From contig CP089463.1 of assembly GCA_026636295.1 (NCBI GenBank), positions 1,116,001 through 1,180,000 on the forward strand: DNA of 64,000 bases, in the 5' to 3' direction. Positions within the stretch are counted from its first letter, which is position 1; each line of letters starts with the position of its first letter. Positions 40,604-52,925 of this stretch are shown here, piece after piece. Both the position numbers and the translations under genes were made by a program. This DNA comes from Medakamo hakoo. Its lineage: Eukaryota > Chlorophyta > Trebouxiophyceae > Coccomyxaceae. The notes under the pieces were generated by a model, which worked only from the letters and a program-made list of their open reading frames with translations, was not told the DNA's origin and did no database searches.

Positions 40604-43086
40604 ATGCTCCTCCGCCGCCAGGCGCTCAAGGCGGCGTCCGCCTGGCTGCGCGGCGCGCCCGCCGCAGCCTCAGCGGCGTCCGCCACGGCTTCCTCCCTCA
40701 ACCCGTCCACGTCCACCCGGTCGGCGACGACCGCGGCCGCGCCACCCGTCAAGTCGGTCGTCGCGGGCACGCCCGTCACCGACCACTTCTATGACGCGAT
40801 TGTGGTCGGCGCCGGCGGTGCTGGCTTACGCGCCACGGTCGGGCTGTGTGAAGCTGGGCTCAAGACGGCGTACGTTTTGTTTTTTTTAGGCGTGGCGCGA
40901 ACGAATGGGGCGCATTTTGCAAACGCCCGCGCCGGGCGCGCGACCGACGCAGGCTGGGATGGCCACGAACGCGCAGACGCGCTGTCTGAGGACTCAGGTT
41001 GTCGGCTGTGGCGGATCGGAGCCGTGCCTGACGGTCCGCGCCGCCTGGCGACGCGGGGCGTGTGCTGCGGCGCGACGACACGCGGTCGTCGCCGCGAATG
41101 GTGTTTGCTCGCTTGTGCTCGGGCCGCCGGGGAGCCCGACCGGCCCTCATCCTCCTGCCAGCCTCAAGCCCGCGGCAAGAAGGCCCGGCTCGGCCGTTTG
41201 CGAGGCTGTGTGGCGGCCCGCAGCATCGATGACATGCCTGCGCAAAGAGGGGGGGAGGGGTCGCGACCGATCGACGCCCCTTCTCTCTCGACCCGCGCGC
41301 CCTCCCTCAACCACCACCACCACCCCTCACGCCCTCCCATCCGGCCATTCCCTCAACCCCCCTCACCCACCACAGCTGCATCACCAAGCTCTTCCCCACC
41401 CGCTCCCACACCGTCGCCGCCCAGGGCGGCATCAACGCGGCCCTGGGCAACATGACGCCGGACGACTGGCGGTGGCACGCGTACGACACGGTCAAGGGCT
41501 CCGACTGGTTGGGCGACCAGGACGCGATCCACTACATGTGCCGGGAGGCGCCCGCCGCCGTCATCGAGCTGGAAAACTATGGCCTGCCCTTCTCCCGCAC
41601 CGAGGACGGCCGCATCTACCAGCGCGCGTTCGGCGGGCAGTCGCTGGAATTCGGGACGGGCGGCCAAGCGTACCGGTGCGCCGCGGCGGCCGACCGCACG
41701 GGCCACGCCATGCTGCACACGCTGTACGGCCAGGCCATGAAGCACGACTGCCAGTTCTTCGTCGAGTACTTTGCGCTGGACCTGCTGATGGAGCCGGGCG
41801 CGGGCGGCGCGTGCCTGGGCGTGCTCGCCCTGTGCCTGGAGGACGGGTCGCTGCACCGCTTCCGCGCCAAGGAGACCGTGCTGGCGACGGGCGGGTACGG
41901 CCGGGCCTACTTTTCCGCGACGTCCGCCCACACCTGCACCGGCGACGGCGGCGCCATGGCCGCCCGGGCGGGGCTGCCCCTCCAAGACCTGGAGTTTGTG
42001 CAATTCCACCCGACGGGCATCTACGGCGCGGGCTGCCTGATCACGGAGGGCTGCCGCGGCGAGGGCGGCATCCTGCGCAACGGCAAGGGCGAGCGCTTCA
42101 TGGAACGGTACGCGCCGACGGCCAAGGACCTGGCGTCCCGGGACGTCGTGTCCCGGGCCATGACGCTGGAGATCCGGGAGGGGCGCGGGTGCGGGCCGGG
42201 CGCCGACCACGTCCACCTGCACCTCAACCACCTGCCCCCGTCCCTGCTGGCCGAACGGCTGCCCGGCATCTCCGAGACCGCCGCCATCTTCGCGGGCGTC
42301 GACGTCACGAAAGAGCCCATCCCCGTCCTGCCGACCGTCCACTACAACATGGGCGGCATCCCGACCGACCTGACCGGCCGCGTCCTGCGCCCCACGCCGT
42401 CCGACCCGGACGCGCCCGTGCCGGGCTTGCTGGCGGCGGGCGAGGCGGCCTGCGCGTCCGTCCACGGCGCCAACCGGCTGGGCGCCAACTCCCTGCTCGA
42501 CATCGTCGTCTTTGGCCGGGCGTGCGCCAACACGGTCGCGGGCGCCATCCCGCCCGGGTCGGGGCCGCCGTCCCCCCTGCCGTCCGACGCGGGCGCCGAC
42601 TCCATCAAGCGCCTGGCGGCGCTGAAGGCCGCCAACGGCCCCAAGTCCGTGGCGGGGCTGCGCGGCCAGATGCAGCGCGTCATGCAAGCGGACGCCGCGG
42701 TGTTCAGGACGGCGGCCACGCTGGAGGAAGGGTGCGCCAAAATCGACGCGGTCGTGAACGAGGCCGCGCCGGCCAACATCGGCCTGGCCGACAAGTCGTC
42801 CGTCTGGAACACCGACCTGGTGGAGGCCCTGGAACTGGAAAACCTGCTGACCAATGCGGCCGTCACCATGCACTCGGCCGCCGCCCGGACCGAGTCGCGC
42901 GGCGCGCACGCGCGCGAGGACTACCCCGACCGCGACGACGCCAACTGGATCAAGCACTCGCTCGGCTGGTTTGAGCGCGGGGGCGACGGCAAGGGGCGGT
43001 TGACCATTGGGTACCGCCCCGTGCACATGCAACCGCTGCCGGACGGGGAGATGCCGCACGTCCCGCCCAAGCCCCGGGTGTATTGA
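40604..43086 (+). CDS. SDH1: Succinate dehydrogenase flavoprotein subunit
   Basis: Exons 40604-40869 and 41376-43086 give 658 aa. SDH1 oxidises succinate in complex II of the mitochondrial inner membrane. The N-terminal ~45 residues are basic and Ser/Ala-rich, a mitochondrial presequence. FAD-binding [17 protein letters not shown] follows, then [17 protein letters not shown] with the FAD-linking His, [59 protein letters not shown] and a terminal domain ending RPVHMQPL. The single intron (506 nt) splits KTA / [10 protein letters not shown] and is one of the longest in the window. Length and motifs are normal for mitochondrial SDH1, and different from fumarate reductase. Confidence 0.97.
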
Positions 43087-43357
43087 GAGGGTGTGGGGCG
43101 GACACCATGGGGACGTGGGTGGGGGGTGGGCAAGGGCATGGAATGGAGAGGGGGCAGGGTGTGGGTTGGGCGCGGTGCGGGCCTTCCCCCCTCGCCCGCC
43201 CACTCCCGCCCGACGTGTGTATGCGTGTGTGTCATTTCCGTTTTTAGGAGCGTTTCAAATCGGAGGCAATTACAGCACACGTCGGCCAAATTTTTTTTTT
43301 CCAGAGGCCGCACCCTCCTCTCTCAACCCACCCCTCCCCCTACAGGACAGTTTTTTT

Positions 43358-43362
43358 TTACA
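43358..43362 (-). promoter_or_regulatory. Probable poly(A) signal TGTAA (cupredoxin gene)
   Basis: TTACA on +, TGTAA on -, 11 nt after the cupredoxin-like stop. It is consistent with a green-algal 3' end, though close to the stop. Confidence 0.45.
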
Positions 43363-43373
43363 CGCCGCCCTCT

Positions 43374-44666
43374 CTACGTCGACAGGAAGCCAGACGCGTC
43401 AACGGGCGGCACGGGCGGCAGGGAGTCAGCTTTGGCCTCGCTGTCAGCGGCCGCCTGGGCCGGCGGCGACGGCTGCCCGTCTTCGGCGGCGCCGTCGTCG
43501 TCGTCGTCGTCGTCGTCTTCATCGCCGTCGTCGCCGTCGTCCTCCTCCTCCTCGTCGGCCGCCTGGGCGTCTGTCTCCTCCGCCGCCTGTTCGGGCACGC
43601 CACCCGCCCCGCCCTTTTCGATGAGGGCGACGCCGGGCGGGACGGCCGCCGCGTTGTTGGCGGCCTCGGGCGGGGCGGCGGCGTCGTCCAGGACGACGAT
43701 GGACTGCGACTCGGCCGGCGCAAAGTGGAAGTCGTTGGAGGACGCGTCGGCCGCCGCTTCGAGGGGCGGGCCGTCGGGCGCGGAGTCGTCCAGGAAGGGC
43801 GCGCCCAACGCCGGCGGCGCCAGCTCCTCCTCCGTGCCGGATGCTTGCGGCGAGGCGGGGTCGGACAGCAGCGTGGTCGCGCCAAAGCCGGGCAGGGCGA
43901 CGACGTCCGCCGCGGCCTGCGGGGACGGGTCGGCGGCCAGGGACAGGAACGAGCCGCCAAACGCCGCGGTGGTCGTGCCATCGGCCGGCGCGTCGGCGGC
44001 CGCCTGGAGGAAGGGCGCGCCAAAGGCGGGGCGCTCCTCCCCACTCGCGGCGGAGGCGGCGGTCAGGGTGGCGGCCGGCACAAACGGCGGCGGGCGGGCC
44101 GGGAGGGGGGCGGCGAGCAGGTCGGCGAGCAGGACGCGCGGACCGGGGGCGGGGGCGGGGGCGGCCTCCGCCAACGCCTGGGGCGGCGCCGCCTCACCAC
44201 CCTGGACCACGTCGACCGCCATGATCAGGCCCGCGCCGCAGTCGGCCCCGCGCGGGGCGGCGAAGGTGTAGCGGCCGGGCACGGCCGGCGCGGTCCAGAC
44301 GGCGTAGCCCGCCCCGCTCCCGCCGTCCACGTCCGCCGCGTCCGTCGGCGGCGCGACGGTGCGGGAGGGGTCGGCGAACCCTGCGCCGTCTTCACAGGTC
44401 AGGACGTTGGGGCTGCCGACAGCCGGCGCGTCCTCGGCGCGGCGCCGGCCGCCGCGCCTTTGCTGCGTCGGCGCGGGCGCGGCCGGGCCGTCGACCAGGT
44501 AGACGCCGTGCGGCTGGTCCCACTTGAACGTGAGCGTGTCGCCCGGGGCCAGCGTCTGCGTGGGCATGGGCGCGTGCGGGAACGTCCAGGCAATGTCCGT
44601 GTTGGTGGACGCGGACGCGGAGTGCAGGGCCGCCAGGGCGGCGGCGGCCAGGGCCGTCTTCTTCAT
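43374..44666 (-). CDS. Secreted cupredoxin-like (phytocyanin-type) protein
   Basis: Intronless, 430 aa. A signal peptide (MKKTALAAAALAALHSASAS) precedes a ~150-residue domain with a blue-copper layout: DIAWTF, LAPGDTLTFKWDQPHGVYLV, a Cys region LTCEDGAG, TAPAVPGRYTFAAP and DCGAGLIMAVDVV. The His in PHGV and a C....M-like end are the expected copper ligands, but the second His of the usual C..H..GM loop is not evident (CGAGLIM), so copper binding is uncertain. The rest is an extended Ala/Pro region with repeated F/L-G-A-P-F-L units (AFGAPFLQAAADAP, AFGGSFLSLAADP, ALGAPFLDDSAP) and a strongly acidic Asp/Glu tract. A cell-wall or periplasmic role is an inference. Confidence 0.75.
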   Translation of the reverse strand: MKKTALAAAALAALHSASASTNTDIAWTFPHAPMPTQTLAPGDTLTFKWDQPHGVYLVDGPAAPAPTQQRRGGRRRAEDAPAVGSPNVLTCEDGAGFADPSRTVAPPTDAADVDGGSGAGYAVWTAPAVPGRYTFAAPRGADCGAGLIMAVDVVQGGEAAPPQALAEAAPAPAPGPRVLLADLLAAPLPARPPPFVPAATLTAASAASGEERPAFGAPFLQAAADAPADGTTTAAFGGSFLSLAADPSPQAAADVVALPGFGATTLLSDPASPQASGTEEELAPPALGAPFLDDSAPDGPPLEAAADASSNDFHFAPAESQSIVVLDDAAAPPEAANNAAAVPPGVALIEKGGAGGVPEQAAEETDAQAADEEEEDDGDDGDEDDDDDDDDGAAEDGQPSPPAQAAADSEAKADSLPPVPPVDASGFLST

Positions 44667-45336
44667 GGGGTGGTGGTGGGGTCGACGAGGGGGAAGCAGG
44701 GAGGAGGCGGGCGAAGGTGCGGCGAGCGAGCGCGCAGCGCCCGCGCTCTTGGATTTTCCTGTCGGGTTTGGGAGGCGGGGTGGAGGCGAGTGAGAACCGT
44801 GATTTTCACGGCACCGTGGACTGCAGGTCCTCGCGGATGTGTGCAGGGAGCGGAGGCGACGTGGACGGGGGCAGGCGAGGGCGGGACGGCGGCGCCTGTG
44901 TCCGCACGCGAGGCCAATGCGACGGCCAGCTGCTGCCGCGCGCCGCCTCAAACCCCTTGCCGTGGTTGGAGCGGCGAGCGGGGTGGAGGAGGCGTGCAGG
45001 GTCGGTTATTTCGCCTTGCCCTAGAAGCTGAGTTCAGGCTGCGCACCTGGTGGGGGAGTGGCCGGCGGAGGCGGGGTGGGAAGCCCGCGGAAAGCCTTGT
45101 TGATGGGGGGAACACGAGGAAAGATGGTGTGAGGAGGGAGTGCGACCGCGCGTTCGGGGCCCCTAGCCATTGCTCGATTTTTTTTCCACGGGAAAAAGCA
45201 GGCCGTGGCCGGCCCTTTCCACCGCTCAAACCGCTTGTCGCGGGACGCCCATAAACGTCTGAGGCTCCACACGCCTCAAACAAACCGTCGCGGGACGCCC
45301 AGAAACGTCTGAGGCTCCACACGCCTCAAACAAACC
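44667..45336. other. Divergent promoter region of cupredoxin and Nudix genes
   Basis: 670 bp between two divergent starts. It contains a small inverted repeat (CCGTGA, TTT, TCACGG at 44797-44811), a T8 then A5 motif near 45178-45197 and, directly before the Nudix ATG, a 50-bp tandem duplication. I see no convincing coding exon on either strand. Confidence 0.55.
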
Positions 45337-45337
45337 A
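45238..45337 (+). repeat. 50-bp tandem duplication at the Nudix start
   Basis: Two copies, 45238-45287 and 45288-45337, differ at one internal base (T or G) and at the last base. Each contains TGAGGC, a 7-base spacer and GCCTCA, a short hairpin. The second copy runs into the ATG of the Nudix gene, so the duplication makes up its immediate 5' flank or leader. Confidence 0.92.
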
Positions 45338-45900
45338 TGCCGGCCGACGACGGCGCGGAGCTGTTTGCCATCGTCGACCCGGACACGGGCGCCGACACAG
45401 GCAAACTCTTACCCCGGGCCACCGCGCACGCCACGGGCGCCTGGCACAGAGTTGTCCATGTGTGTGTGTGGAGCCCAGAGGGTGCCCTGTTGCTTCAGCG
45501 CCGGTCCGCTGACAAGTCCGTCAACCCGGGCGCGTGGGACCTCAGCGCGGCCGAGCACGTGCGCCCGGGCGAGGAGTTGAGAGCCGCGGCGGTGCGGGGT
45601 TTGCGGGAGGAGCTGGGATTGGTCCTGCCCAACGGCGAGGCGGACTTGTCCGCGCCTGAGCCTGATCGCCGGCAGGTGACGGCGGATGAAGCGGCCGGGC
45701 TGTTGGACAGCGAAATCGTGCGGACGTTTCATGTGAGGGGGTGGCCGGGTCATGTGAGGGAGTTGGCGCCGGACCCGACGGAAGTGAGCGAGTTGAGGTG
45801 GGTGGAGATGAGTGAGCTGGTGAAGGAGGTCCAGAGGGATGCGGGCGTCAGGTTGACGCCTTGGTTTTTAGAGGAGGGGCGGGCGCGCGGGTGGTGGTAG
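45337..45900 (+). CDS. Nudix hydrolase family protein (IPP-isomerase-like subgroup)
   Basis: Intronless, 187 aa. The fold reads LFAIVDPDTGADTGKLLPRA, WHRVVHVCVWSPEGALLLQR, NPGAWDLSAAEHV, then the Nudix box at residues ~73-95 (EHVRPGEELRAAAVRGLREE, LGL). The layout resembles Nudix proteins related to isopentenyl-diphosphate isomerase and plant NUDT3. The box departs from GX5EX7REUXEEXGU in two places: the first G is E, and the E after R is G. The latter is normally one of the metal-binding glutamates, so activity may be altered. The ATG follows a 50-bp tandem duplication. Substrate cannot be read from the sequence. Confidence 0.85.
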   Translation: MPADDGAELFAIVDPDTGADTGKLLPRATAHATGAWHRVVHVCVWSPEGALLLQRRSADKSVNPGAWDLSAAEHVRPGEELRAAAVRGLREELGLVLPNGEADLSAPEPDRRQVTADEAAGLLDSEIVRTFHVRGWPGHVRELAPDPTEVSELRWVEMSELVKEVQRDAGVRLTPWFLEEGRARGWW

Positions 45901-46204
45901 AGAGGGGGGGGGGTCCTCAGCCCTAAACCTGGTCGTTCGGTCGGGCGCAGGTGGTGGTGGGGAGCCCGCGCCCTTTCGGCGTTCTTTCTGTAGATCTTCG
46001 CATTTCCACACGTTCGAGGCAGGTCAGCAGGCTTGTCCACGAAGCGGGAGGCGGAAGAAGAAGGGCGGCTTTTGATGGGAGGTGTGTGTGCGTGCCCGCT
46101 GGCAAGGGAGAATGGTGTGGGAACGTGAAGAACTGACGTGCAGGTAGACATCCAGACTGCTGACTGATTGGTGGCCAAAAAAAAAAAACGCTTACAAATT
46201 CCCC
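45901..46204 (+). other. Intergenic region between Nudix and SDR genes
   Basis: Both neighbours are on +. A G run follows the Nudix stop. The region before the SDR start has an A12 tract (~46176-46187). It is taken as 3' UTR plus promoter; no gene is seen. Confidence 0.5.
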
Positions 46205-47101
46205 ATGGCTCCCCACTTTTACGCGGGCAAGGACGTGTGCGTCATCGGCGCCAGCCGTGGCATTGGGCTGGAGGTGAGAGAGTACGCGTGCGCGAACGCG
46301 AGGGGCGGCGGGCACTTGCCTGCGCGCACTCGACCCCGCCCGCCCGGGAAGTCGACACCGACCCCGCGCCGGTCTGTTCTGTCTCACGAACCCCCAAAAA
46401 AACCACACACACGCCCGCAGCTCGTCCGCCAGCTGCTGGCCCGCGGCAACCGCGTCCACGCCACCGCCCGCACCGTGCCCTGCCCGGGCTTGGACGCGCT
46501 CTCCAAATCCGTGGCGCCAGGCAAGCTCACCGTCCGGTCGTGCGACGTCTCTTCCCCGGCCTCCATCTCCGCCTGGGCCGACGGCCTGGCGCAGGACCTG
46601 AAAGCCGACGGCGCGGCCGGCTTGTCGCTCGTCATCCACAACGCGGGCGTCGCCATCTGGGACGGCATCGAAGACCTGGACCCGGCCAAAATGGTGGACG
46701 TGTTCCGCGTCAACACGGTCGGGCCGTTGCTGACGACGCAGGCCATGCTGAAGGCGGGCGCGATTGGCGACAAAAACGTGCCTTGCACGGCCGCCTTTAT
46801 GACCTCCAAGATGGGTTCCGTGTCGGACAACGGGTCGGGCGGCACCTACTCCTACCGCGCGTCCAAGGCGGCGTTGAACATCGCGGTGAAGTCCCTGTCC
46901 ATCGACCTGGCCCCGCGCGGCGTGACCGCGACGCTGCTGCACCCGGGGTACGTGCGCACGGACATGACGCGCGGCGCCGGGCTGATTGACGTGGACCAGT
47001 GCGCGAGCGGGTTGCTGGGCGTGCTGGAGGCGGGCGCGGCGGGCGAGTTGGAGTTGAAGGGCGCGTGGCACGATTACAAGCGGGAAGCGATTCCGTGGTG
47101 A
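46205..47101 (+). CDS. Short-chain dehydrogenase/reductase
   Basis: Exons 46205-46273 and 46421-47101 give 249 aa, normal for a classical SDR. The cofactor loop is VCVIGASRGIGLE (split by the intron from LVRQLLARGNRVHATAR), the structural Asn motif is LVIHNAGVA, the catalytic Ser lies in FMTSKMGSV and the Tyr/Lys pair is YSYRASKAALN. HPGYVRTDM follows as in many cytosolic carbonyl-reductase or C-factor-like SDRs. Arg in ATART after strand 2 favours NADPH. No transit peptide is obvious. The substrate is unknown. Confidence 0.9.
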   Translation: MAPHFYAGKDVCVIGASRGIGLEVREYACANARGGGHLPARTRPRPPGKSTPTPRRSVLSHEPPKKPHTRPQLVRQLLARGNRVHATARTVPCPGLDALSKSVAPGKLTVRSCDVSSPASISAWADGLAQDLKADGAAGLSLVIHNAGVAIWDGIEDLDPAKMVDVFRVNTVGPLLTTQAMLKAGAIGDKNVPCTAAFMTSKMGSVSDNGSGGTYSYRASKAALNIAVKSLSIDLAPRGVTATLLHPGYVRTDMTRGAGLIDVDQCASGLLGVLEAGAAGELELKGAWHDYKREAIPW

Positions 47102-47329
47102 GGGGGAGAGGGGGAGACAGGGGGTGGGGGTGGGGGGTGGGGGGTGGGGTAGGATGGTGGACCCGGTGCGTGCGAGCCGGGCCGCGCGCTGGGGGCGGCC
47201 CCTCCCACGTTTTGGTCTTTTGAAAACACACTTTTCGGTGCTCGGTTAACACACACCCGCCACACGCACAAACGCACACACTCTCCCCCCTCCGACTGAA
47301 GAAAAAAGGAGCAGACACACACACTTTCC

Positions 47330-49122
<1,793 letters not shown>

Positions 49123-49314
49123 GGTGTCTTAGTGTTCGAAAGGCGGACGGAAAGAAAAGTTCGCCAAACTGAGGAGTGCGGTGGGTGGCGCAGAGTCCGA
49201 GCGCGCTCGAGTGACTCTCTCCCCCCACACTCTCGCTTTTCCGCTGTGAGGAGAGTGGAGGAGGGCCAGCGGCCCAGGCCCAGGCTCAACACGCGGCTCG
49301 ACCTCTCGCACGCC

Positions 49315-51785
49315 ATGACCACCGCCCAACCCTCCACCACAGCCGCCTGGGACCTGCGCGCCCGCCAGACAGGTGAGCGGTTGCTCTCTGGTCTTACGCG
49401 CTCGACGCATCGGCGCGCTGCAGTCGCATTGAACTCACGGCCCGCGCCTCCTCCCCTCCTGTACTCCCGCAGATGCCATCGTCCGCATGCTGCATCCTTC
49501 GGCATCCAACGGCGGCAGCCTCCCTGGCCGCCCGGGCGCGGCAGCCGGCGACAGCGACGCCGGGAATTACAAGGTGCGGGGTGAAACAGACAACACACGG
49601 AATCCTCCCAGCCGGGCCTGCCCACGCACACGGCTCTCGCACCGCTGTCCGGAAGACGCGTGAGAAAGGGGGGTGAAGCGGAATGAGAAGGCGCAGGCCT
49701 GAACCGCCGGCGTCCTCGACACTCTCTTCCTTTTCCTCTCCACTCCAGAGCGCGGCACCACCTCTCCATCCTCCATCCCATCCCCACACACAGGTCCTCA
49801 TCCTCGACGCCACGACCAAGGACGTCATCGCCCCCCTCCTCCGCGTCGCGGACTTGCGCCGCCACGGCGTCACCCTGCACCTCCAACTCACCTCCCGGCG
49901 GGAAGCCGTCCCGGACGCGGCCGCCATCTATTTCATAGCGCCCGGCGAGGCCGCCGCCGACGCGGTCGCGGCCGACGCGGCGGCCGGCCTGTACGCGACG
50001 GCCCACCTGAACTGGTGCGGGTCCGGGCCGCCGCGCCTGTTGGACCGGTTGGCGACGGCCCTCGTCGCGGCCGGGCCCGACGCCCCGGCCCGCATCGCGT
50101 CCGTGGCGGACGCCCGCCTGGGCTTCCAGGCGCTGGAGCCGGGCCTGTTTTCGCTCGGCCTGCGCCGCGCGTTTGTCGACCTGCACGCGCCGTCCGAGTC
50201 GGACGGCGGCGCGGCCGCCCAGGCGGTCGTCGCCGCGACGGTGGAAGGTCTGTTTGCGGTGTGCGTCACGCTCGGCGGCCCGCTGCCCGTGATTCGCGCG
50301 CCGGCGGGCGGAGCGGCCGCGGCCGTCGGCGCCGCGCTGGCCGACCGGTTGCGCGAGCACGCGCGCACCACGCGCGCGCCCGCCTCGCAGTCCGCCTCCC
50401 TCACGCCCGCCTCCCGCCCCGTCCTGGCCCTGTTCGACCGCGCCGCGGACCTCGGGCCCGCCCTCGCCCAGCCGTGGGCGTACCAGCCCCTCGTCGCGGA
50501 CGTGCTGGGGTTGAGGCTCAACCGCGTCGCGCTGCCCGAGTCGCCCGCGCCCGGTGCGGGCGCGGGGCCGGCGCCGCCGCCCGGCGCGCCGCCGCCACCG
50601 GGTGCCAAGACCTTTGAGGTCGGGCCCGGCGACTGGTTCTGGGAGGCGCACGGCTCGCAGTCCTTCCCGGACGTCGCGGCGGCCGTGGACGCGGAGTTGA
50701 AAAAGTACAAGGCGGCCGTCGACGAGGTCAACCGCCGGGCGGCGGGCGGCGGGGGCGGCGCCCCGGCCGCCGCTGCGCCGGCGCCCTCCGCCGCCGCGTC
50801 CGCCGACACGCAAGGCCTCGCCGCCGCCGTCGCCACCCTGCCCGAACTGGCGGCGCGGAAAGCCGTGCTCGACCGCCACACCAACCTGGCGACGCACCTG
50901 CTGCGCGCGATCCAGGCGCGCGGCCTGGACGCCTTCCACGCGGCGTCGGAAGAGTTGCTGGCCGGGCTGGGGGGCGGGGGCGGGGGCCAGGCCGGCGGCG
51001 GCGGACCGCCCGGCGCGCCGGCGGGCGGGGCCGACCCGGGCGTGGCGGCCGTCGAGCGGGCGCTGGCGTCTGGGAAGGGCGCGCCGTCCGACGGGCTAAG
51101 GCTGGCGCTGGTGTGGGCGCTCTCGGCGCCGTCCCCGCCCTCCGACGCGGACGCCCGCCGCGTGCTGGCCGCGCTGGATGCTGCGTACGCTGGCGGGTCT
51201 GAAGGCGCGCCGCCGCCCGCCCTGCCCGCGGGCGCGGCGCCGCACGACCCGGCCGCTGCGGCGGCGGCCCTGGCGTACGCCCGCCGCCTGCGCCGCCTCA
51301 ACGCGGGTGGCGGCAGCGCCGCCGCTCCCACTCCCGCGCCCGCCGCCGCACCCGGCACGGGCGAAGCCGCCCTCTTGGGCGCCCTGGGCGCGGGCCTCTC
51401 CCAGCTCACGCGCGGCGTGCGCTCCCTGCTGCTCTCCAGCGGCGAGCGCGCGGGCGCGGTCGTCGTCGCGGTCGAGGCCCTGTGCGCGGGCGCGGGACCC
51501 GCGCCGCCCGGGGCGCCACCGCCCGCGGGCGCGGCCGCCGTCGCTGGCTTTGCCACCTTCGACCCCGCCGCCCCGCCGGGCACGCAACCCCCGCCCGCCC
51601 CGCCCGCCCGCGACGCGGTCGTCTTTGTCGTGGGTGGCGGCTGTTACGCCGAGCGCGCCGGCCTGGCCCGGTGGGCGGCCAAGGCGGGGAAGCGCGTGCT
51701 GTACGGTGCGACGGACTTGCTGCCGGGCGGGGAGCTGGCAGCCCAGCTGGCGGAACTGGGGGCGCGGGCCGGGGCAGGCTTTTGA
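49315..51785 (+). CDS. SLY1: Sec1/Munc18 protein SLY1
   Basis: Exons 49315-49372, 49473-49573 and 49794-51785 give 716 aa. SLY1 controls SNARE assembly in ER-Golgi transport. Family marks are QTDAIVRMLHPS near the start, YK / VLILDATTKDVIAPLLRVAD, LRRHGVTLHLQLTSRREAVP, AAIYFIAPGE, LALFDRAADLGPALAQPWAY, GPGDWFWEAHGSQSFPDVAA and LKKYKAAVDEVN, then TLPELAARKAVLDRHTNLAT. The DRAADL and WFW..HGS..FP segments favour SLY1 over VPS45, VPS33 and SEC1. It is somewhat longer than usual (~650) through Ala/Pro/Gly-rich loops. It ends 105 bp from the convergent ADAT2 gene. Confidence 0.9.
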
Positions 51786-51890
51786 ACAGGCGTGGGTGGG
51801 AGGTGGACGGGCGTTGTGCGGGGGTGTGTGAGGTCGTGGGCCCCGTGAAAAAAAGAAGCGTGGCCCGCAAAGTGTCTACCCCCACACAGC

Positions 51891-52764
51891 CTACCCTCCT
51901 CCTCCACCCACCACCTCCTCCACGGGCACCACCGGCCGTCGCGGCACGGGCGCGCCCGGGTTGCCCGACTCGTAAAAAGCCTGCAGCAGGGCGACCGCTT
52001 CCCCCGCGCGCACGCCGCCCGTGGCAGGGAAGGCCCCGACGACGGCGCGGGCCGGCCCGCCCCCGCCGCCCTCCTCCCCACCGCCGCCGCCGCACGCCGC
52101 CGTCGCCGCCTCCACTCCACTGTCCAACCCCGCCACCGACCCGCACCCGCCAAACCGGTCGTTGGCGCAGCCGTACAGGACGCGCGTGGGCGACAGGGCG
52201 CCGAGCGCGGCCGCACACATCAGGCACGGCTCGCAGGTGACGACGACGGTGACGCCCGTCAAGCGGGCGCGGGGCGGGCGGCCGGCGGCGGCGTCGGCGT
52301 CTCGCAGGGCGTCAAAGGCAACCAGTTCGGCGTGGCGGGTGGCCTGGTGTCGAGGGGTGGAGGGGAGGGGGTGAGTGGTCGGCACGCGCCCCCCCCTTGC
52401 ACACTCTCCCAGCCAAAAAACCGCCGCCCGTCCCGCCGTCCACCCGTCCACCTCACATTCCGGGTCTCGTTGGTGCGGTTGGAGCCGACGGCCAACACCT
52501 CTTTTGTCGCATCGTCAATGAACACGCAGCCGACGGGGACTTCCTGGCGGCGGAGGGCGGACTCAGCCTGTGTGTGTGATGGGGGAGGGGAGTGAGGGAC
52601 GGGGGCGGCGGTGGCTAGGTTGAGGCGGGCGAGCAGCAGCGCATGCGGGTCGTTTCCGCGGCCCTTCCACGCTCGCGCACCTCCTCGAGAGCCAGGCCCA
52701 TCCAGCGCCAGTCCGCATCAGCATCGCAGGGCGGGTCATCCGGCCCTGGTGTGCCGCCAGCCAT
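51891..52764 (-). CDS. ADAT2: tRNA-specific adenosine deaminase, catalytic subunit
   Basis: Exons 52681-52764, 52457-52567 and 51891-52343 (-) give 215 aa. ADAT2/TAD2 deaminates adenosine 34 of tRNAs to inosine, together with ADAT3. The zinc site is [13 protein letters not shown] (His ligand and catalytic Glu) with [17 protein letters not shown] (two Cys). [20 protein letters not shown] and [10 protein letters not shown] precede it, and [16 protein letters not shown] follows, as in TAD2. A Gly-rich insertion sits after GSVAGLDSG. Size fits the family. It starts divergently from the next + gene with a 161-bp shared upstream region. Confidence 0.92.
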
Positions 52765-52925
52765 TATTGCCGGGCGAAAAATAAAACAAGTGGAATAAAG
52801 AGCGCCTCCCTTTCCCCGCCTCTTTCCTAGTCGCCGACTTCCTCTCACACACAAACGCAAAAAGTGCGGGGCGCTTGCGCGCGCGTGCGCACCGCTCCCG
52901 GCGCCTCCGCGCCGCCGTTAGAACC

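Noticed and set aside
40870-41375. C/D snoRNA in the SDH1 intron (GATGAC and CTGA words)
   Set aside because: The C box is not a proper RTGATGA, spacing and terminal stem are not convincing.
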